From Hexactinellida sp. DTS-2022 (lineage: Eukaryota > Porifera > Hexactinellida): 64,000 nt of DNA. The stretch is taken from the NCBI GenBank assembly GCA_028753945.1, contig JAPNXP010000001.1, positions 17,350,501-17,414,500 of the forward strand, read 5' to 3'. Below the pieces are notes generated by a model. It worked only from the letters and a program-made list of their open reading frames with translations. It was not told the DNA's origin and did no database searches. The position numbers and the translations under genes were made by a program. Shown here in pieces: positions 33,323 to 43,470 of the stretch. The stretch's first letter is position 1. Each line of letters begins with the position of its first letter.

Positions 33323-34451
33323 TCATTATATCACTACATCCACTGTATTACTGCATCTAATATATGACTGTATACATTGTCAATACTTATATTCTCTTAA
33401 GTATAATCAAATTCCTTATCGAATTCAACTAGTAACGATATTTATACTGTCTAATAAGAATTATGGGGAAGGTCAAAGATCCAACATTCTTGTATAATAT
33501 GCTACAAATTGTCACAATATCCAATATTGATATCACTATAACCAATAAAATTTGTATGGGATTTGCTCGGGGACCACCTGAAGCTCTCTCAGGATAATTA
33601 TATAATCTCCTAGGCCATATAAAATAAATAACTTGTTTATTATCCCCGTCCAAAAATTTTTAACCCTCCGTCCGAATATATTTTATTCAGGGAATGAAAG
33701 GTACACGAACAGAATGAATAAACTCGATTCAATTCATTTCATATTAACGCACGTTCAGTTCGTTCACGTTCACGTTCACCTCCGAACTTCAACACCACCA
33801 GCGTTCGTTCAGTTATTTCGTTCGTTCGTTCAGTTCAGATGAGTTGGTGGTGGTTATTAGGTATGACAAGCAGGTATGAGTAGTGATCTATTTATATTTA
33901 CTTTTCTAGTGATATATTTATATTCTACGTATGGATTAATGATTGAAATTGATGGATACAATATTATATGGTAATGCGGAAACCTCCAAGTTTATCTGGG
34001 CTAGAATTCGGTGATAAATTTGGCTAGTACGTATTATAGTTCGGTGATTAATCTATGGACTGGTTCTTAACCATTTTAGGTATTCGCACTCCTTGATATT
34101 CCAAAATTAACTCTCGCACCCCTTTAATTTTAATGACTCTTAAGCTGTTACTTTTTTTCGCACCACCAAAAGTATCCCGCAAGCCTGATTAAGAGACTTG
34201 TTCTAGTCTGTGCGGATGTAACCTGGGGTATAAACAGGCTAACTCAGATTATACCCGAGTATATTTTCGGGAGCTAATCTGGACTACTACACCGGAATAA
34301 CCATGGGATAGATGGGAGTCCCTAGATTTTGGCCCATGTGAACTTTAGGGTCATCTCATCAATAATTTCTCTATGCCTTCTTACATATTTTTAATTCTTT
34401 AAGATAGTTGACGCGATATATTTGAATAGTAGAATAAAAGTAGGCAAATTT
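33323..34451. other. Intergenic, no gene seen
   Basis: AT-rich. A CGTTCA-type short tandem (GTTCGTTCACGTTCACGTTC) is at about 33,755-33,780. No gene supported. Confidence 0.4.
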
Positions 34452-35201
34452 CTAAGAAATACATGGGCACAATCTTTTAAGACAAATTAATATCCTTCGA
34501 ATTCTGGTTTGGTTGGTTGTTGATACACTTTCTATTTTCTGCGAGTCTTGTCCACTAAGTTGAATACTTTCCTTACCGTGAACATGCGTAATCTCAGGAT
34601 ATATTTTGTTTTTGTAAAGCATTTCGCCTTGATGGATGGATAGGGGATCCCGTATGCAATCATTCTCAGTAGTGTGTGTCTCAAGTATCTGTCGCATATT
34701 GAGGATGCGATTGGGGAAAAATAAAAGAAAGCTTGCACTTGTGCGATTAAACACCATACTCTCTCGTGCTAGTCTTCTCCTCTCGCTGTCACTAGTAGCA
34801 ATGCTACCAATAGTATCAGTAGTCTCATGCATAAAGTCATATACCCCACGTAGCACTGCAGTCACTGAGTAAGCCGGTTTCCATTCTTCGGGATGGAAGT
34901 CACTCAAACTGAAACAAATCCTTTCATTCACTTTGAATCTCCCATTTGGAGTTAAAAACAAGATCTTTGGAGGTCCAAACGGAAACGTAGGAGGGAATAC
35001 AAGTCTGCCATGATACACACCGAACTGGTAGGGAGTACCTTCTCTACCGTGGATAACGAAATGCCAGTCTAACATATCATCCTCATTCAGTGCTACCTCT
35101 ATACCAGGGACAGGATCAGAATCCAGAAGCTTCTTATCACGACTCAATCTTTTAGTGGCTCGAGCTAGGAAATACTGATGTATATGCTCATCATCAGTCA
35201 T
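34452..35201 (-). CDS. UBE2J2/Ubc6-like E2 ubiquitin-conjugating enzyme
   Basis: A 249-residue intronless protein. The UBC fold covers about residues 8-165. FPPTFPFGPPKILFLTPNGR and VNERICFSLSDFHPEEWKP mark the UBE2J family: the active-site cysteine is C96 in a RIC-F-S-L-S-D-F-HP context, matching RLCLSITDFHP of UBE2J2, with no HPN motif. UBE2J enzymes are ER membrane-anchored through a C-terminal TM helix and act in ERAD. Here the C-terminus has no TM helix and instead ends in a basic, Cys-rich stretch (RIRRILICLKRLCPCIS) that could be lipidated, so the location is uncertain. It lies between two RBR-type genes on the same strand and is a candidate partner for them. Confidence 0.88.
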   Translation of the reverse strand: MTDDEHIHQYFLARATKRLSRDKKLLDSDPVPGIEVALNEDDMLDWHFVIHGREGTPYQFGVYHGRLVFPPTFPFGPPKILFLTPNGRFKVNERICFSLSDFHPEEWKPAYSVTAVLRGVYDFMHETTDTIGSIATSDSERRRLARESMVFNRTSASFLLFFPNRILNMRQILETHTTENDCIRDPLSIHQGEMLYKNKIYPEITHVHGKESIQLSGQDSQKIESVSTTNQTRIRRILICLKRLCPCIS

Positions 35202-35309
35202 TCGAAAATATTCTAGAAATTGTAATCCAAGCCAAAACTGTGCATTATACTACTGCAGTATATACTAAACGTATTACGTATATTATATTATATCGCTAAA
35301 TACGCGAAT

Positions 35310-35813
35310 CAATAGCGGCGCCAGGATTTCCAGCAGGGGGGCACACTTATTTTAGAATTTTTTGATTAAGGATTATCACAACACAATTTCATGTTTACAT
35401 ACCGTAGTAATTTTAAGAGATCGGGTTATAAATCATTGTGATGAGTAGCTACCACTTGTAGATCTACGATTTGATAACTGGGCGAATTGGACAACAATGT
35501 CTTCCAAGTCTCTATCTTGGAAGTTATTTATCAAATTTAGAGATTCTATCAAATTTATAGTAATACAGGAGCTACTGCAGAGGAGGGAATTTTCAATCGT
35601 TAAGGCGGTGAATCTAAGCATGCTTAAATATTTCAAAATTTGAATAATTAATAAATCTTTAAATTTGAAAAAAGGTAAATAGATAATACAGGGAACATAA
35701 ATGGAATTCGAACACAACCTCATACAAGGCCGGCTTCGTATGAGGATGATATTCTATTGCATATCTAGGGGGGATGGATCCCCCCTGTTTCATGCCTCTG
35801 TCCCTAATTCGTC
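35310..35813 (-). pseudogene. hAT-type element relic with dimerisation-domain fragment
   Basis: The left boundary TAGCGGCGCCAGGATTT matches the TIR of the MITE at 39,654. Inside, on the minus strand (about 35,433-35,640), a frame reads LRFTALTIENSL ... DRDLEDIVVQFAQ, resembling the C-terminal hAT dimerisation block (LxxLAxLSIExxL...DxxIxxFA) of hAT/ZMYM-type transposases. The right boundary near 35,813 (CCCCCCTGTTTCATGCCTCTG) is diverged and no clear TSD was seen. Probably a decayed autonomous relative of the MITE. Confidence 0.4.
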
Positions 35814-36524
35814 GCGTCAGGCCGAGTTATATCGACGGGTACAGTCGATATCAGTCTAATGCAGTGTTCATATTATTATAAATGTATTTAACATATTGCT
35901 TTGTTATGCCATTGATAATATTTTTTAGTTATGTTTGACTTGCTGATCGGCGGTCGGCAGGAGGGCGGATAATGAAATTGGTGACCACTGACCAGTTCCA
36001 TCGTTGAAAAATACAGAGGGTCCACTTCCCATGCTCCAACATTAAAATTGAGAACATATTTGGGACAAATTTATTACAGAAGTGGGACAACAGAATATTA
36101 TCTAACTCTAATTTTCCATAAATCTTACTATCTACATAAATAGGGATATCTAAATTCAATACCAAACTACAGTAAAACGTGTCAATAATGGTCACCTGTC
36201 TACAATCCCCATATTAAAATCAACCTGTGAATAGCGGTCACCTGTACATAGCTCCTATTTTTGGCCAATACTTGGATTTGGGTTGTCGGTAATAGAACTA
36301 AACATATTCAACAGAAGACCAAACTTAAAAACTTCCACTTTGTGTCCTGGATAAATTTATAAAATCTAAAGTTGTTTTAAGCATGTCAGAAATAACCTGA
36401 CTAAAAGCAGAATTATATTCTATTATTGGAAAGCAGTTGGGAAAATGCTGGCACGGATACAACTTAATTTTTCAAATCTTTGAAATGGCTTTCTCTTTAC
36501 CAGTGGCAGCACAAATTGGATATT
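35814..36524. other. Intergenic; truncated pogo-like MITE at 36,170-36,260
   Basis: CAGTAAAACGTGTCAATAAT starts a MITE-like block with AACCTGTGAATAGCGGTCAC, the wording also found in 43,667-43,799. The right end is missing. Nothing else supported. Confidence 0.4.
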
Positions 36525-36660
36525 GTCATGAGATGAGGCCACGCACTAGTATGAGGACTAGGCGTTGTGGGCGACCTCAACTCATGGGACGTCATGTGAG
36601 TGGTTTCGTCCCATTGCAGGGACTCATCAGGAGGGTAACCCTCGACCACCAATCTCACAA
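36525..36660 (+). repeat. SINE-like GC-rich repeat, copy 4
   Basis: ATGAGATGAGGCCACGCACT, GGTTTCGTCCCATTGC and ACTCATCAGGAGGGTAACCC match copy 1 (14,022) almost exactly. The copy ends after CTCGACCACCA. Confidence 0.6.
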
Positions 36661-36710
36661 CAATATTTGAATTCAGCGCACTCGATAACTCAAATAAATA
36701 AAAATAAATA

Positions 36711-37150
36711 AAAATTACATCTCTGCCGACAGCATGTTCCTTTAAAGGCACTATAGATATATTTTGGTGGCTGTTTGATTGTTAGTGCCTCCAAATAAAT
36801 ATAATGTCGGCACAGATGTTATTTTAGATTTTTCTCTTGTCATCATAACTATAAAGGTGTTAAACCTTCTCAGGAAGGTGTTTCGGAAGGTAACAACCTT
36901 GGTGTGTTGGAAGTATCTACGGATAAAAAAATCTAAAATTACATCTGTACCGACCACGTTCCTTGGAGGCACTATCTTTTGGTGATTGTTTGTTTGATAG
37001 TGCCTCCAAAAGAACATGCTGTTGGCACAGATGTAATTTTAGATTTTTTCCGTCACGTCATCATCACTATAAAGGTGTTTAGCCATTTCAGTTTGGTGTT
37101 TCGGAAGGTAACGACCCATATTGTGTTGGAAGTTCCGTTTTAGCTTTTTA
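36711..37150. repeat. Two stem-loop M1 MITEs in a ~219-bp tandem arrangement
   Basis: Hairpins at 36,711-36,835 and 36,924-37,055, each with GGAGGCACTAT/ATAGTGCCTCC arms and ending ATTTTAGATTTTT. Each is followed by the same tail (CATCATNACTATAAAGGTGT ... GGTGTTTCGGAAGGTAACNA), so the module is duplicated with a period of about 219 bp. Confidence 0.65.
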
Positions 37151-37564
37151 TAAATGACAACCAACCCTTTTAACAAATCATGGATCGTCCCTGTCACATA
37201 ATCACTAAGTATATAGTAATAATATACCAACGCTGATCTTTTTGTCCAATACGATATAAATGCTGACTCTGATACATTGTTGGAAAAGTAATATCAACAT
37301 GTACAACTTCTTATTGAAGGTAGTTTGGCACCAGGTGATCATGGGAGTGCTAAGCACCCCCTGCACCCACAAATTTACACCACTGCAGGTGGGAATATAC
37401 TGAATGAGCAATAGGTTCAACAGTTAATGGTATATTTGGTGAGACCCTCCTCCTATGACACATACCGTTAAATGAACAAAAAATATCTTATTATATTTGC
37501 AAGAATATAATCTCTAATGAACAACATTTAAATCAAAACATACTAATTAATCCACACTCAGCTA
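37151..37564. other. Intergenic downstream of the IBR-less RING gene
   Basis: No gene or bounded repeat seen. Confidence 0.35.
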
Positions 37565-38200
37565 TCATAGAATTTGCTTGCAAGCAGCTTCACATTTAAA
37601 AGCAGTCATAGTAGTTGGACACGAGATTTCTTCAGTCCTGATCATAAGGCAGATAAAGCAGAAGCTACTCCTACAACTAGCACATGTCATCTTGTAGCAT
37701 CCAATAGTGTGCTCTACCATAGTACTACACGATGGACATGCTCGCAAGGCAGGAATCTCAAGTTTATTATTCTCAGAATCAAATATCTCTTTCAATGGAG
37801 AAGCTTGCAGGACCTGGTTAATTTGATAGGATATGTCAAGTGGGGCATTTAAACTCTCTTCGAGATTCACCAACAAAAAATTTTCCAGCCAGACTTTCTC
37901 AATTTCGGATACCTCTCCCAATTCCATTATTTTCTGAGTTGATAATTTAACCTTACATAAGGGGCAAGAAAAACTATGTTCTCCTCGGACTACCTGTTCC
38001 CATGTATAGTATATAATGCAATCAGCACACAGGAAGTGTGTGCATTGTAAAGTTCTTCCTGTCTCATCAAAGCAAATAGAACAATCTCCATCCTTCAGTA
38101 TGAGATCAGTGTGACTCTTCTTCCTGTGTTGAGAGAAATATTTTGAAGCATCATTGGGAGAATTGAAAAATAGTTCACTGCCTTGTATCTTCTCTGCCAT
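37565..38200 (-). CDS. RING1-RING2 protein lacking IBR (RBR paralogue 3)
   Basis: A 211-residue intronless protein starting MAEKIQGSELFF. RING1 is C40-C82 and keeps the usual Cys at the sixth ligand (CTHFLCADC). RING2 is about C155-C184, with ACPSCSTMVEHTIGCYKMTC placing the predicted catalytic cysteine at C168. Between them, where the paralogues at 5440 and 10,254 carry an IBR of about 55 residues with eight Cys/His ligands, there is only a Cys-free linker (about residues 83-153). The flanking helices still align (IMELGEV...EEIEKVWL-type and SPLKEIFD against SPKKDFKD). So IBR appears cleanly lost, not merely diverged. The IBR normally helps hold the E2-ubiquitin conjugate, so activity is uncertain. 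Confidence 0.85.
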   Translation of the reverse strand: MAEKIQGSELFFNSPNDASKYFSQHRKKSHTDLILKDGDCSICFDETGRTLQCTHFLCADCIIYYTWEQVVRGEHSFSCPLCKVKLSTQKIMELGEVSEIEKVWLENFLLVNLEESLNAPLDISYQINQVLQASPLKEIFDSENNKLEIPALRACPSCSTMVEHTIGCYKMTCASCRSSFCFICLMIRTEEISCPTTMTAFKCEAACKQIL

Positions 38201-38406
38201 TTTTGATAGAAATACGATTGTATGTGGGTAATTAATACTTAGTCCTTTCTATTAAGTTCAGGTAACCATAGATAAGAGGTTGGCTAATATATAGCAAATA
38301 TATGTACTATTATTCATTGGTATGAACAAGTTAAACAGTAAGTCCATATAATTGAAGGCTTGCTTATCCTTTGAAGGATAAAACGAGGAAGTGAAAACCT
38401 CTAAAC

Positions 38407-38950
38407 CAGTGTTTACCTGCGGGGGACCACAGATATTTTCGGGGGGCCATTAGAATTTAAATGCTTTTTGAATTTTCAATGAGTTTGGTATTAGTTTTTA
38501 AAGCTAGAGTCAGCTTTCATTTGAACGAATCTATTAATTACAAAAATTCGTAACCGTGTCAACAATAAAGAACGTGGTGACCTTAGATTGCGCAGTAGCT
38601 TGGCAAGTGGAACTAGGGCAATTTTTTTTGTCTCTCAAATCAGTTTTGAAGTACTTTCACGCTCTTCAGTATAACCTAAAACCTAGAAATCTGTAGTTTT
38701 GTGGTTAACTACGAATTAAAGCCACTGTGGATTGTTGTTGACAGAAAATTAATATAATATGGAGAAGTTGGTAAGCTCGCATCAGCCACATATCCCAATG
38801 ATTTCTGAATTCATTATGTAGAATCTTGAATTAATTAACGGATTAAATCGTTGGATGATTATATGTATTTAAAATATTATTGAATTCAGGGTGGGTGGCA
38901 TACATGGGGGCATGCAGGGGAAACGGACAACAAAGGTTTGAGAAACCCTG
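38407..38950. mobile_element. hAT non-autonomous element with 8-bp TSD
   Basis: Perfect TSD CTCTAAAC at 38,399-38,406 and 38,951-38,958. Ends CAGTGTTTACCTGCGGGGGA and GGTTTGAGAAACCCTG. The interior has no transposase. It lies upstream of the IBR-less RING gene. Confidence 0.85.
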
Positions 38951-38958
38951 CTCTAAAC

Positions 38959-39653
38959 AAGCTTAATCAACATTATGTATGTTATGCAAACTTATGAGCG
39001 AAAAAAAGGATAAGGGATCAAGCTAAATATAATAAGTAGGCGCAACAACAGATAAATTCGTTAGATCTTTTAAGATGTGCAAATATACATCAAAACAAAT
39101 TAATGTAATAAATACATTAAATGACAAAATAGAAGAATCTACTCGTTAGAACTACAAATGGGTCATTAATGGACGATCGGTGATGCGTTATGGGTTCAAA
39201 TATTTGGTTATCAATGAATAGTTCTCCTTTCTTGAAAACCGAGTCACTAATTATATTAAGCCATGTAAATAGTATTTGAGAGAACTGACCTGACATTGAA
39301 GACATTTTGACAATCCTACATATCTCGTTTTATCAACTCATTACGTCAGACGTTCATGCGATTCATATTATTATCATCATTCAATTAATATAATTTAAAA
39401 AATATTGAGTTAATTGAACATTATATGTAATAATCTTCGTGTCTGAGTTCTCTATTATCATTTCTATTATACATTATTGTGTATACGTAATTGTCCGTAA
39501 TTTCACAAAACAATCAATTATAAACAGAATTAGCACTCATATTTTTGCTAGTGCTTAATGAACCAATTCGTATAAAATGTAATTAGTTTACTGACTCTCC
39601 TAACAACAAGTATTATCCTATGGAATCTACATTGTTATATGGTTAGTGTGGAA
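38959..39653. other. Intergenic, no gene seen
   Basis: A 62-codon open frame (39,117-39,305, minus) starts MSSMSGQFSQILFTWL but shows no recognised motif or good splice site, so it is not called. Confidence 0.35.
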
Positions 39654-39755
39654 TAGAGGCGGCACCAGGATTTTAGGCATGTTGGGGGGTAGATGAATTT
39701 CAGGAGGAACGCTGTATGAGGATGTTATGCCCCCCTCCCCCTGGCGGCGCCTCTG
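39654..39755. mobile_element. Short hAT MITE, TSD 7/8
   Basis: Left TAGAGGCGGCACCAGGATTT, right CCCCCTGGCGGCGCCTCTG. Flanks GTGTGGAA (39,646-53) and GTGTGCAA (39,756-63) match at 7 of 8. Shares its TIR and a GTATGAGGATG segment with the relic at 35,310-35,813, so it is probably an internal-deletion derivative of that family. Confidence 0.75.
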
Positions 39756-40079
39756 GTGTGCAACTGATCCAAACAATCAGAGGTGTTGCTAATCAGATCA
39801 CTTACATAGTGTTAAATTAATGAATAATATGACACACTTTAGCTAACAGGTATAGTCAATAAATGTTTAATAAAAACTGATAATTTTCGAAAAGATGTTC
39901 CACCATGTGTTGCAAAAGTTACCATAGCATATAATAGTGCAGGCTCCCTATATTTAGCTTATAAAACAAATATACCCTTGTCGCTATGATAAAAACAGAC
40001 TATAATTATCAGGAGTTAGTGATAGGGATATTCATATGCACTTATACAGTTCTTCCTGAACGTGTTCATTGCACAACTG

Positions 40080-40545
40080 TCGGACAAGTATACCGAGGTT
40101 AAGCAGAAGGCAAACCAGCTCTACGGCTGCAGAAGCTGTGCTTTGATGTGCAGACAGAGACCACCTCGGTTCTGTCTGCCCTGATATAAGCAAGCAGAAA
40201 TACAAACTGGGACAGAAGCGGGTATCTCCGGAGGAAATGCTGAAATACTACAGCTCAGCTGATCCCCTTAGCTTGAATGAAGCGGAAAAAGACTCTGTCC
40301 ATTAATACAAACAGTTTCCCTAATGCCTACTTTGAATATCAAACCGGTAGATGAAAGCAGAACTTCTGATCCGAAAGATCAAATTCGAGATCTCTTGCCA
40401 CGCTGGAAAGAAGATATTAAATCGCTACAGGAGATCAACCAGTCATTATTGAGAAAGTTAGAGACCTAAACTCTAAGATGAATAGTATCAGGCAGTCGAC
40501 AGTAGATAGAATCACTGCTATCGCACAGACACTATCTAAACTTTA
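40080..40545 (+). pseudogene. Decayed coding-like segment, unrecognised
   Basis: GC content rises and protein-like text appears, shifting between frames: SKQKYKLGQKRVSPEEMLKY then IKPVDESRTSDPKDQIRDLL and KEDIKSLQEINQSLLRKLE, finishing SIRQSTVDRITAIAQTLSKL before a stop near 40,545. It is followed at once by a TTTG tandem (40,556-40,594), like the 3' tail of some retroposed sequences. The last part looks coiled-coil. I do not recognise the family. Confidence 0.4.
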
Positions 40546-40555
40546 AATTTAGATT

Positions 40556-40594
40556 GTTTGTTTGTTTGTTTGTTTGTTTGTTTGTTTGTTTGTA
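40556..40594. repeat. (TTTG)n microsatellite
   Basis: Uninterrupted GTTT tetranucleotide run directly after the decayed segment. Confidence 0.9.
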
Positions 40595-40828
40595 TGTTTC
40601 TCATTTATCTAACAATGTTGTACGTTATTTTTTAGCAAAATATCTTTTAAATAATTTGCTGAAATTCTCATAATATAGAGTATAGACTATAGATGGAACA
40701 TAGCATTCTATACATTAGGCAATGGCAGTCACTCAATTTTCTAGACCAGAGATTGGCTAGTACATTCAACTAAATACATCCGATTCAATTATTTTCGGAA
40801 GACCCATTATAAAAAATTAGAAATTAAA

Positions 40829-41010
40829 ATTGGAGATGTTACCACATTCCTCAGTTGCCTTGGAAACGTGATTTCAATGCTTGAGGTCATATCTCGAGAA
40901 GGAATATAGCCTTGTAACTGGTTCCAATTGATAGCCCATCCTCAATTTCCTATTCAATGATAATATATTTCGATGCTCTATCTCAAGCCATTTTTTGCGC
41001 ATAATATGTC
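40829..41010. repeat. Second copy of the foldback-element core
   Basis: GTTACCACATTCCTCAGTTG, CCTTGGAAACGTGATTTCAA and ATTTCGATGCTCTATCTC align with 25,655-25,825 inside the foldback element. The long TIRs are not present here. Confidence 0.6.
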
Positions 41011-41126
41011 TAACCAATTTTATGATCATAATTATTTAAAAATGGTTGGAGATAGAGGAACCGAAATGTATTATCATAATATACAATAATCAAAATATCT
41101 AAATCAAAGCTTGTGCAGACACCATT

Positions 41127-41213
41127 TTCTCATGGAGCCATGGAGGCACTATCAATGCCTCCAAAAGAAAATGCTGTCGACACAGATGTAATTTTAGATT
41201 TTTTTCTCTTGTT
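41127..41213. mobile_element. Stem-loop M1 MITE, deleted copy
   Basis: ATGGAGGCACTATCAATGCC and TGCCTCCAAAAGAAAATGCT then CACAGATGTAATTTTAGATT; the left arm is shortened compared with 36,924-37,055. Confidence 0.55.
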
Positions 41214-41560
41214 TGAGACTTCATAGTCTTTATTTCTCTTAGTAAGAGATCCTCAAATATACAAATTAACAAAATATACCATCATACTAATTACATATTT
41301 GCCTCTACTCTACACTCCCAAATATGTATTTATCCAAAGTATGTCAAAATTCGAAAGAAATAATTAAACATAGTATTACTTGTCAACAAAAATTAACGAG
41401 GTTCGTAACAATTAAACCTAAATTCAATAAAACACAGTTAAAACAACATGACTGCCTCTTTGTACGGATGCAGTGTGTCCATGTATCCCTGGTTATGTAC
41501 TATATTAACAAATTTTTAACAAGAGAAGTATAACACACGATAATCAGTAGTGGTCAGTCG

Positions 41561-42955
41561 TCACACAGTGATAGGCCTCCTGCCTTCAAGCATATAAATG
41601 CCCTCCATACGTAGAGTCCCGTACCACTTAACACAGCCATTAAGAGAGAAGTTCAACAACAGATTCCTGCTCTGATCCATCGTATACGCAATATCCCCTC
41701 CGCCCAGAAGCTCTATACGAGCCCCAGCAGCCGCTACGAAGGGACCTGTCAGTGTAACAGAGCCTGTACCTAGTGTCCTCTCTGATATGAACACATACAC
41801 TGCATGTGTGCTCGTGTTAGTTGTGTAGAACACATTGGGAACATGCGAATCGTTCTGTCTCTTCCAGGGACTGCTCCCGTATATTCCCTCTCCGTTAGCA
41901 CCCAGCCACGCCCCCATATCAAGCAAGAGACGCTGGAAATACTTATCAATAGTACCGTCATGACTTGGTCCCAGATTAACCAGTATGTTCCCCCCGTAAG
42001 CCACGGTCTGTATAATCTCGCGTATCAGCTCTTCACTAGAGAACAGCTCATACAACTCGCTGTTCCTTCTGTAGCCCCAGGAGTACTTGTCTAGGGTCAT
42101 CGCATTCTCCCACTTATGCTTCTGTAATGTGTCCGGCTTATACCTGTCGCTGCAGGTGTAGTACCCCCCGTGCTTGCAGAGGCTGGCGCTCCCCCATCTG
42201 TCGTTAACAACCACACTGGAGTTAACTGGACTCTCGTTGTACAGCCAGGCTAGGAACTCGCGGCTACGCCAATACTCAGCCGCGGCACTCCAGTCCCCGT
42301 CCGACCAGATTAGCTCGGGTTCGTATCTGGTGACAATGTCCATAAGCTGGGGCCACATGACGTCATCTACGTATTGGCTAGTTGAGAAGTTGTTAGCCTG
42401 GTCCCTCAGGAACAGTGGGTGGAACCATTCGTACAGGGAATAGTAGAGACCGAACTTAACCTTGTTTCGCTTCCGCAGAGCAGTCGCCAGCTCCCCCAGC
42501 AGGTCCCTATTGGGTCCCACAGATGCGGAGTTCCAATTCCAGCTCTCAGCTGACGGCCAGTTGCAGAACCCCTCGTGATGCTTGCTGGTCACTACGTAAT
42601 AGCGGGCGCCAGAGCTCTCTATTAGCTCTGCCCACGCGTCGGCGTCGAACAACTCGGCTCTGAAAGAAGTAACGAAATCCTCGTACTGGAAACCGGGCCG
42701 ATAGTTATCTGCCATAAACTGTTTGTATTTCCCCTGATTCGATTCCAGCAGATCCCAGAACCACTCGCCACTCGCCTGTGACACCTTGGGATCCCCCCAG
42801 CTGGGCACTGAGTACACACCCCAGTGCATCATGAGTCCCACCTTGGCACTGTCGTACCACCCAGGGAGCTCACGCGAGTCCAGGGACTCCCAGGTAGGTT
42901 TGTATTGGGACAGACATATAGGGAGACACAGGGCGATAATAATGATTGTATTCAT
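41561..42955 (-). CDS. Alpha-L-fucosidase, GH29, secreted/lysosomal
   Basis: A 464-residue intronless protein, normal length for animal FUCA enzymes. Signal peptide MNTIIIIALCLPICLS. Then YKPTWESLDSRELPGWYDSA and KVGLMMHWGVYSVPSWG, the GH29 entry block; TSKHHEGFCNW (substrate pocket); and PELIWSDGDW with the catalytic nucleophile predicted at D219. The enzyme hydrolyses alpha-L-fucose from glycoconjugates in the lysosome or outside the cell. NFS/NDS/NTS-type N-glycosylation sites occur. The gene is much GC-richer than its surroundings and has no introns, unlike most animal FUCA1 genes, so retroposition or transfer is possible but not shown. Its C-terminal domain looks complete. Confidence 0.93.
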   Translation of the reverse strand: MNTIIIIALCLPICLSQYKPTWESLDSRELPGWYDSAKVGLMMHWGVYSVPSWGDPKVSQASGEWFWDLLESNQGKYKQFMADNYRPGFQYEDFVTSFRAELFDADAWAELIESSGARYYVVTSKHHEGFCNWPSAESWNWNSASVGPNRDLLGELATALRKRNKVKFGLYYSLYEWFHPLFLRDQANNFSTSQYVDDVMWPQLMDIVTRYEPELIWSDGDWSAAAEYWRSREFLAWLYNESPVNSSVVVNDRWGSASLCKHGGYYTCSDRYKPDTLQKHKWENAMTLDKYSWGYRRNSELYELFSSEELIREIIQTVAYGGNILVNLGPSHDGTIDKYFQRLLLDMGAWLGANGEGIYGSSPWKRQNDSHVPNVFYTTNTSTHAVYVFISERTLGTGSVTLTGPFVAAAGARIELLGGGDIAYTMDQSRNLLLNFSLNGCVKWYGTLRMEGIYMLEGRRPITV

Positions 42956-43019
42956 TAGCCTATGTATGTATTTTAATAAATTAATGGTGTTCCGTGACCT
43001 TCGATATACAAGGCCCGGT

Positions 43020-43205
43020 ATATTATACAGCCATTTGTAAATACGCTCCTAATCCTGGTCTGATCCAATTTTCATACGCCTAAATCACAAATTAATGTTA
43101 CGGTATATGAGAAGATTCCAATTTTTCTCGCTCCTAATTGATTTTTTTCCTAAAAATCATACTCAAAAAGGAGCGTCTCGCGCTCCTGGGTAATTCCCTG
43201 ATAAT
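43020..43205 (+). mobile_element. Dispersed MITE-like repeat, copy 2 of 3
   Basis: Matches 13,826-14,010: TACGCTCCTAATCCTGG ... GGAGCGTCTCGCGCTCCTG. Lies about 65 bp upstream of the fucosidase start codon. Confidence 0.6.
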
Positions 43206-43470
43206 TTTTCTGGACCATGGATTACTTAAAGTCCATTGATAAATAGGTTATTTATATTTATCTCCATAACTAGTAATCATAGACGTCATAAATGGTGTTC
43301 TTACAGATATTTTGGGAAATTTAATGATAACTTTTCGTACTTCGATATAACTGAATAAGATCTATGGGAGCATGTTGCCATCTAATTCTAAGAATAAAAT
43401 CACCTTAAAAAGATTTTAAAGTCGGTACCGCTTTAATTATGAAGTTACCGGATATGAGACACATTTCCGG

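Noticed and set aside
39117..39305. 62-codon minus frame starting MSSMSGQFSQILFTWL
   Set aside because: The ILFTWL stretch recalls N-termini of Hook/Girdin-type proteins, but nothing else fits and no good donor site follows.
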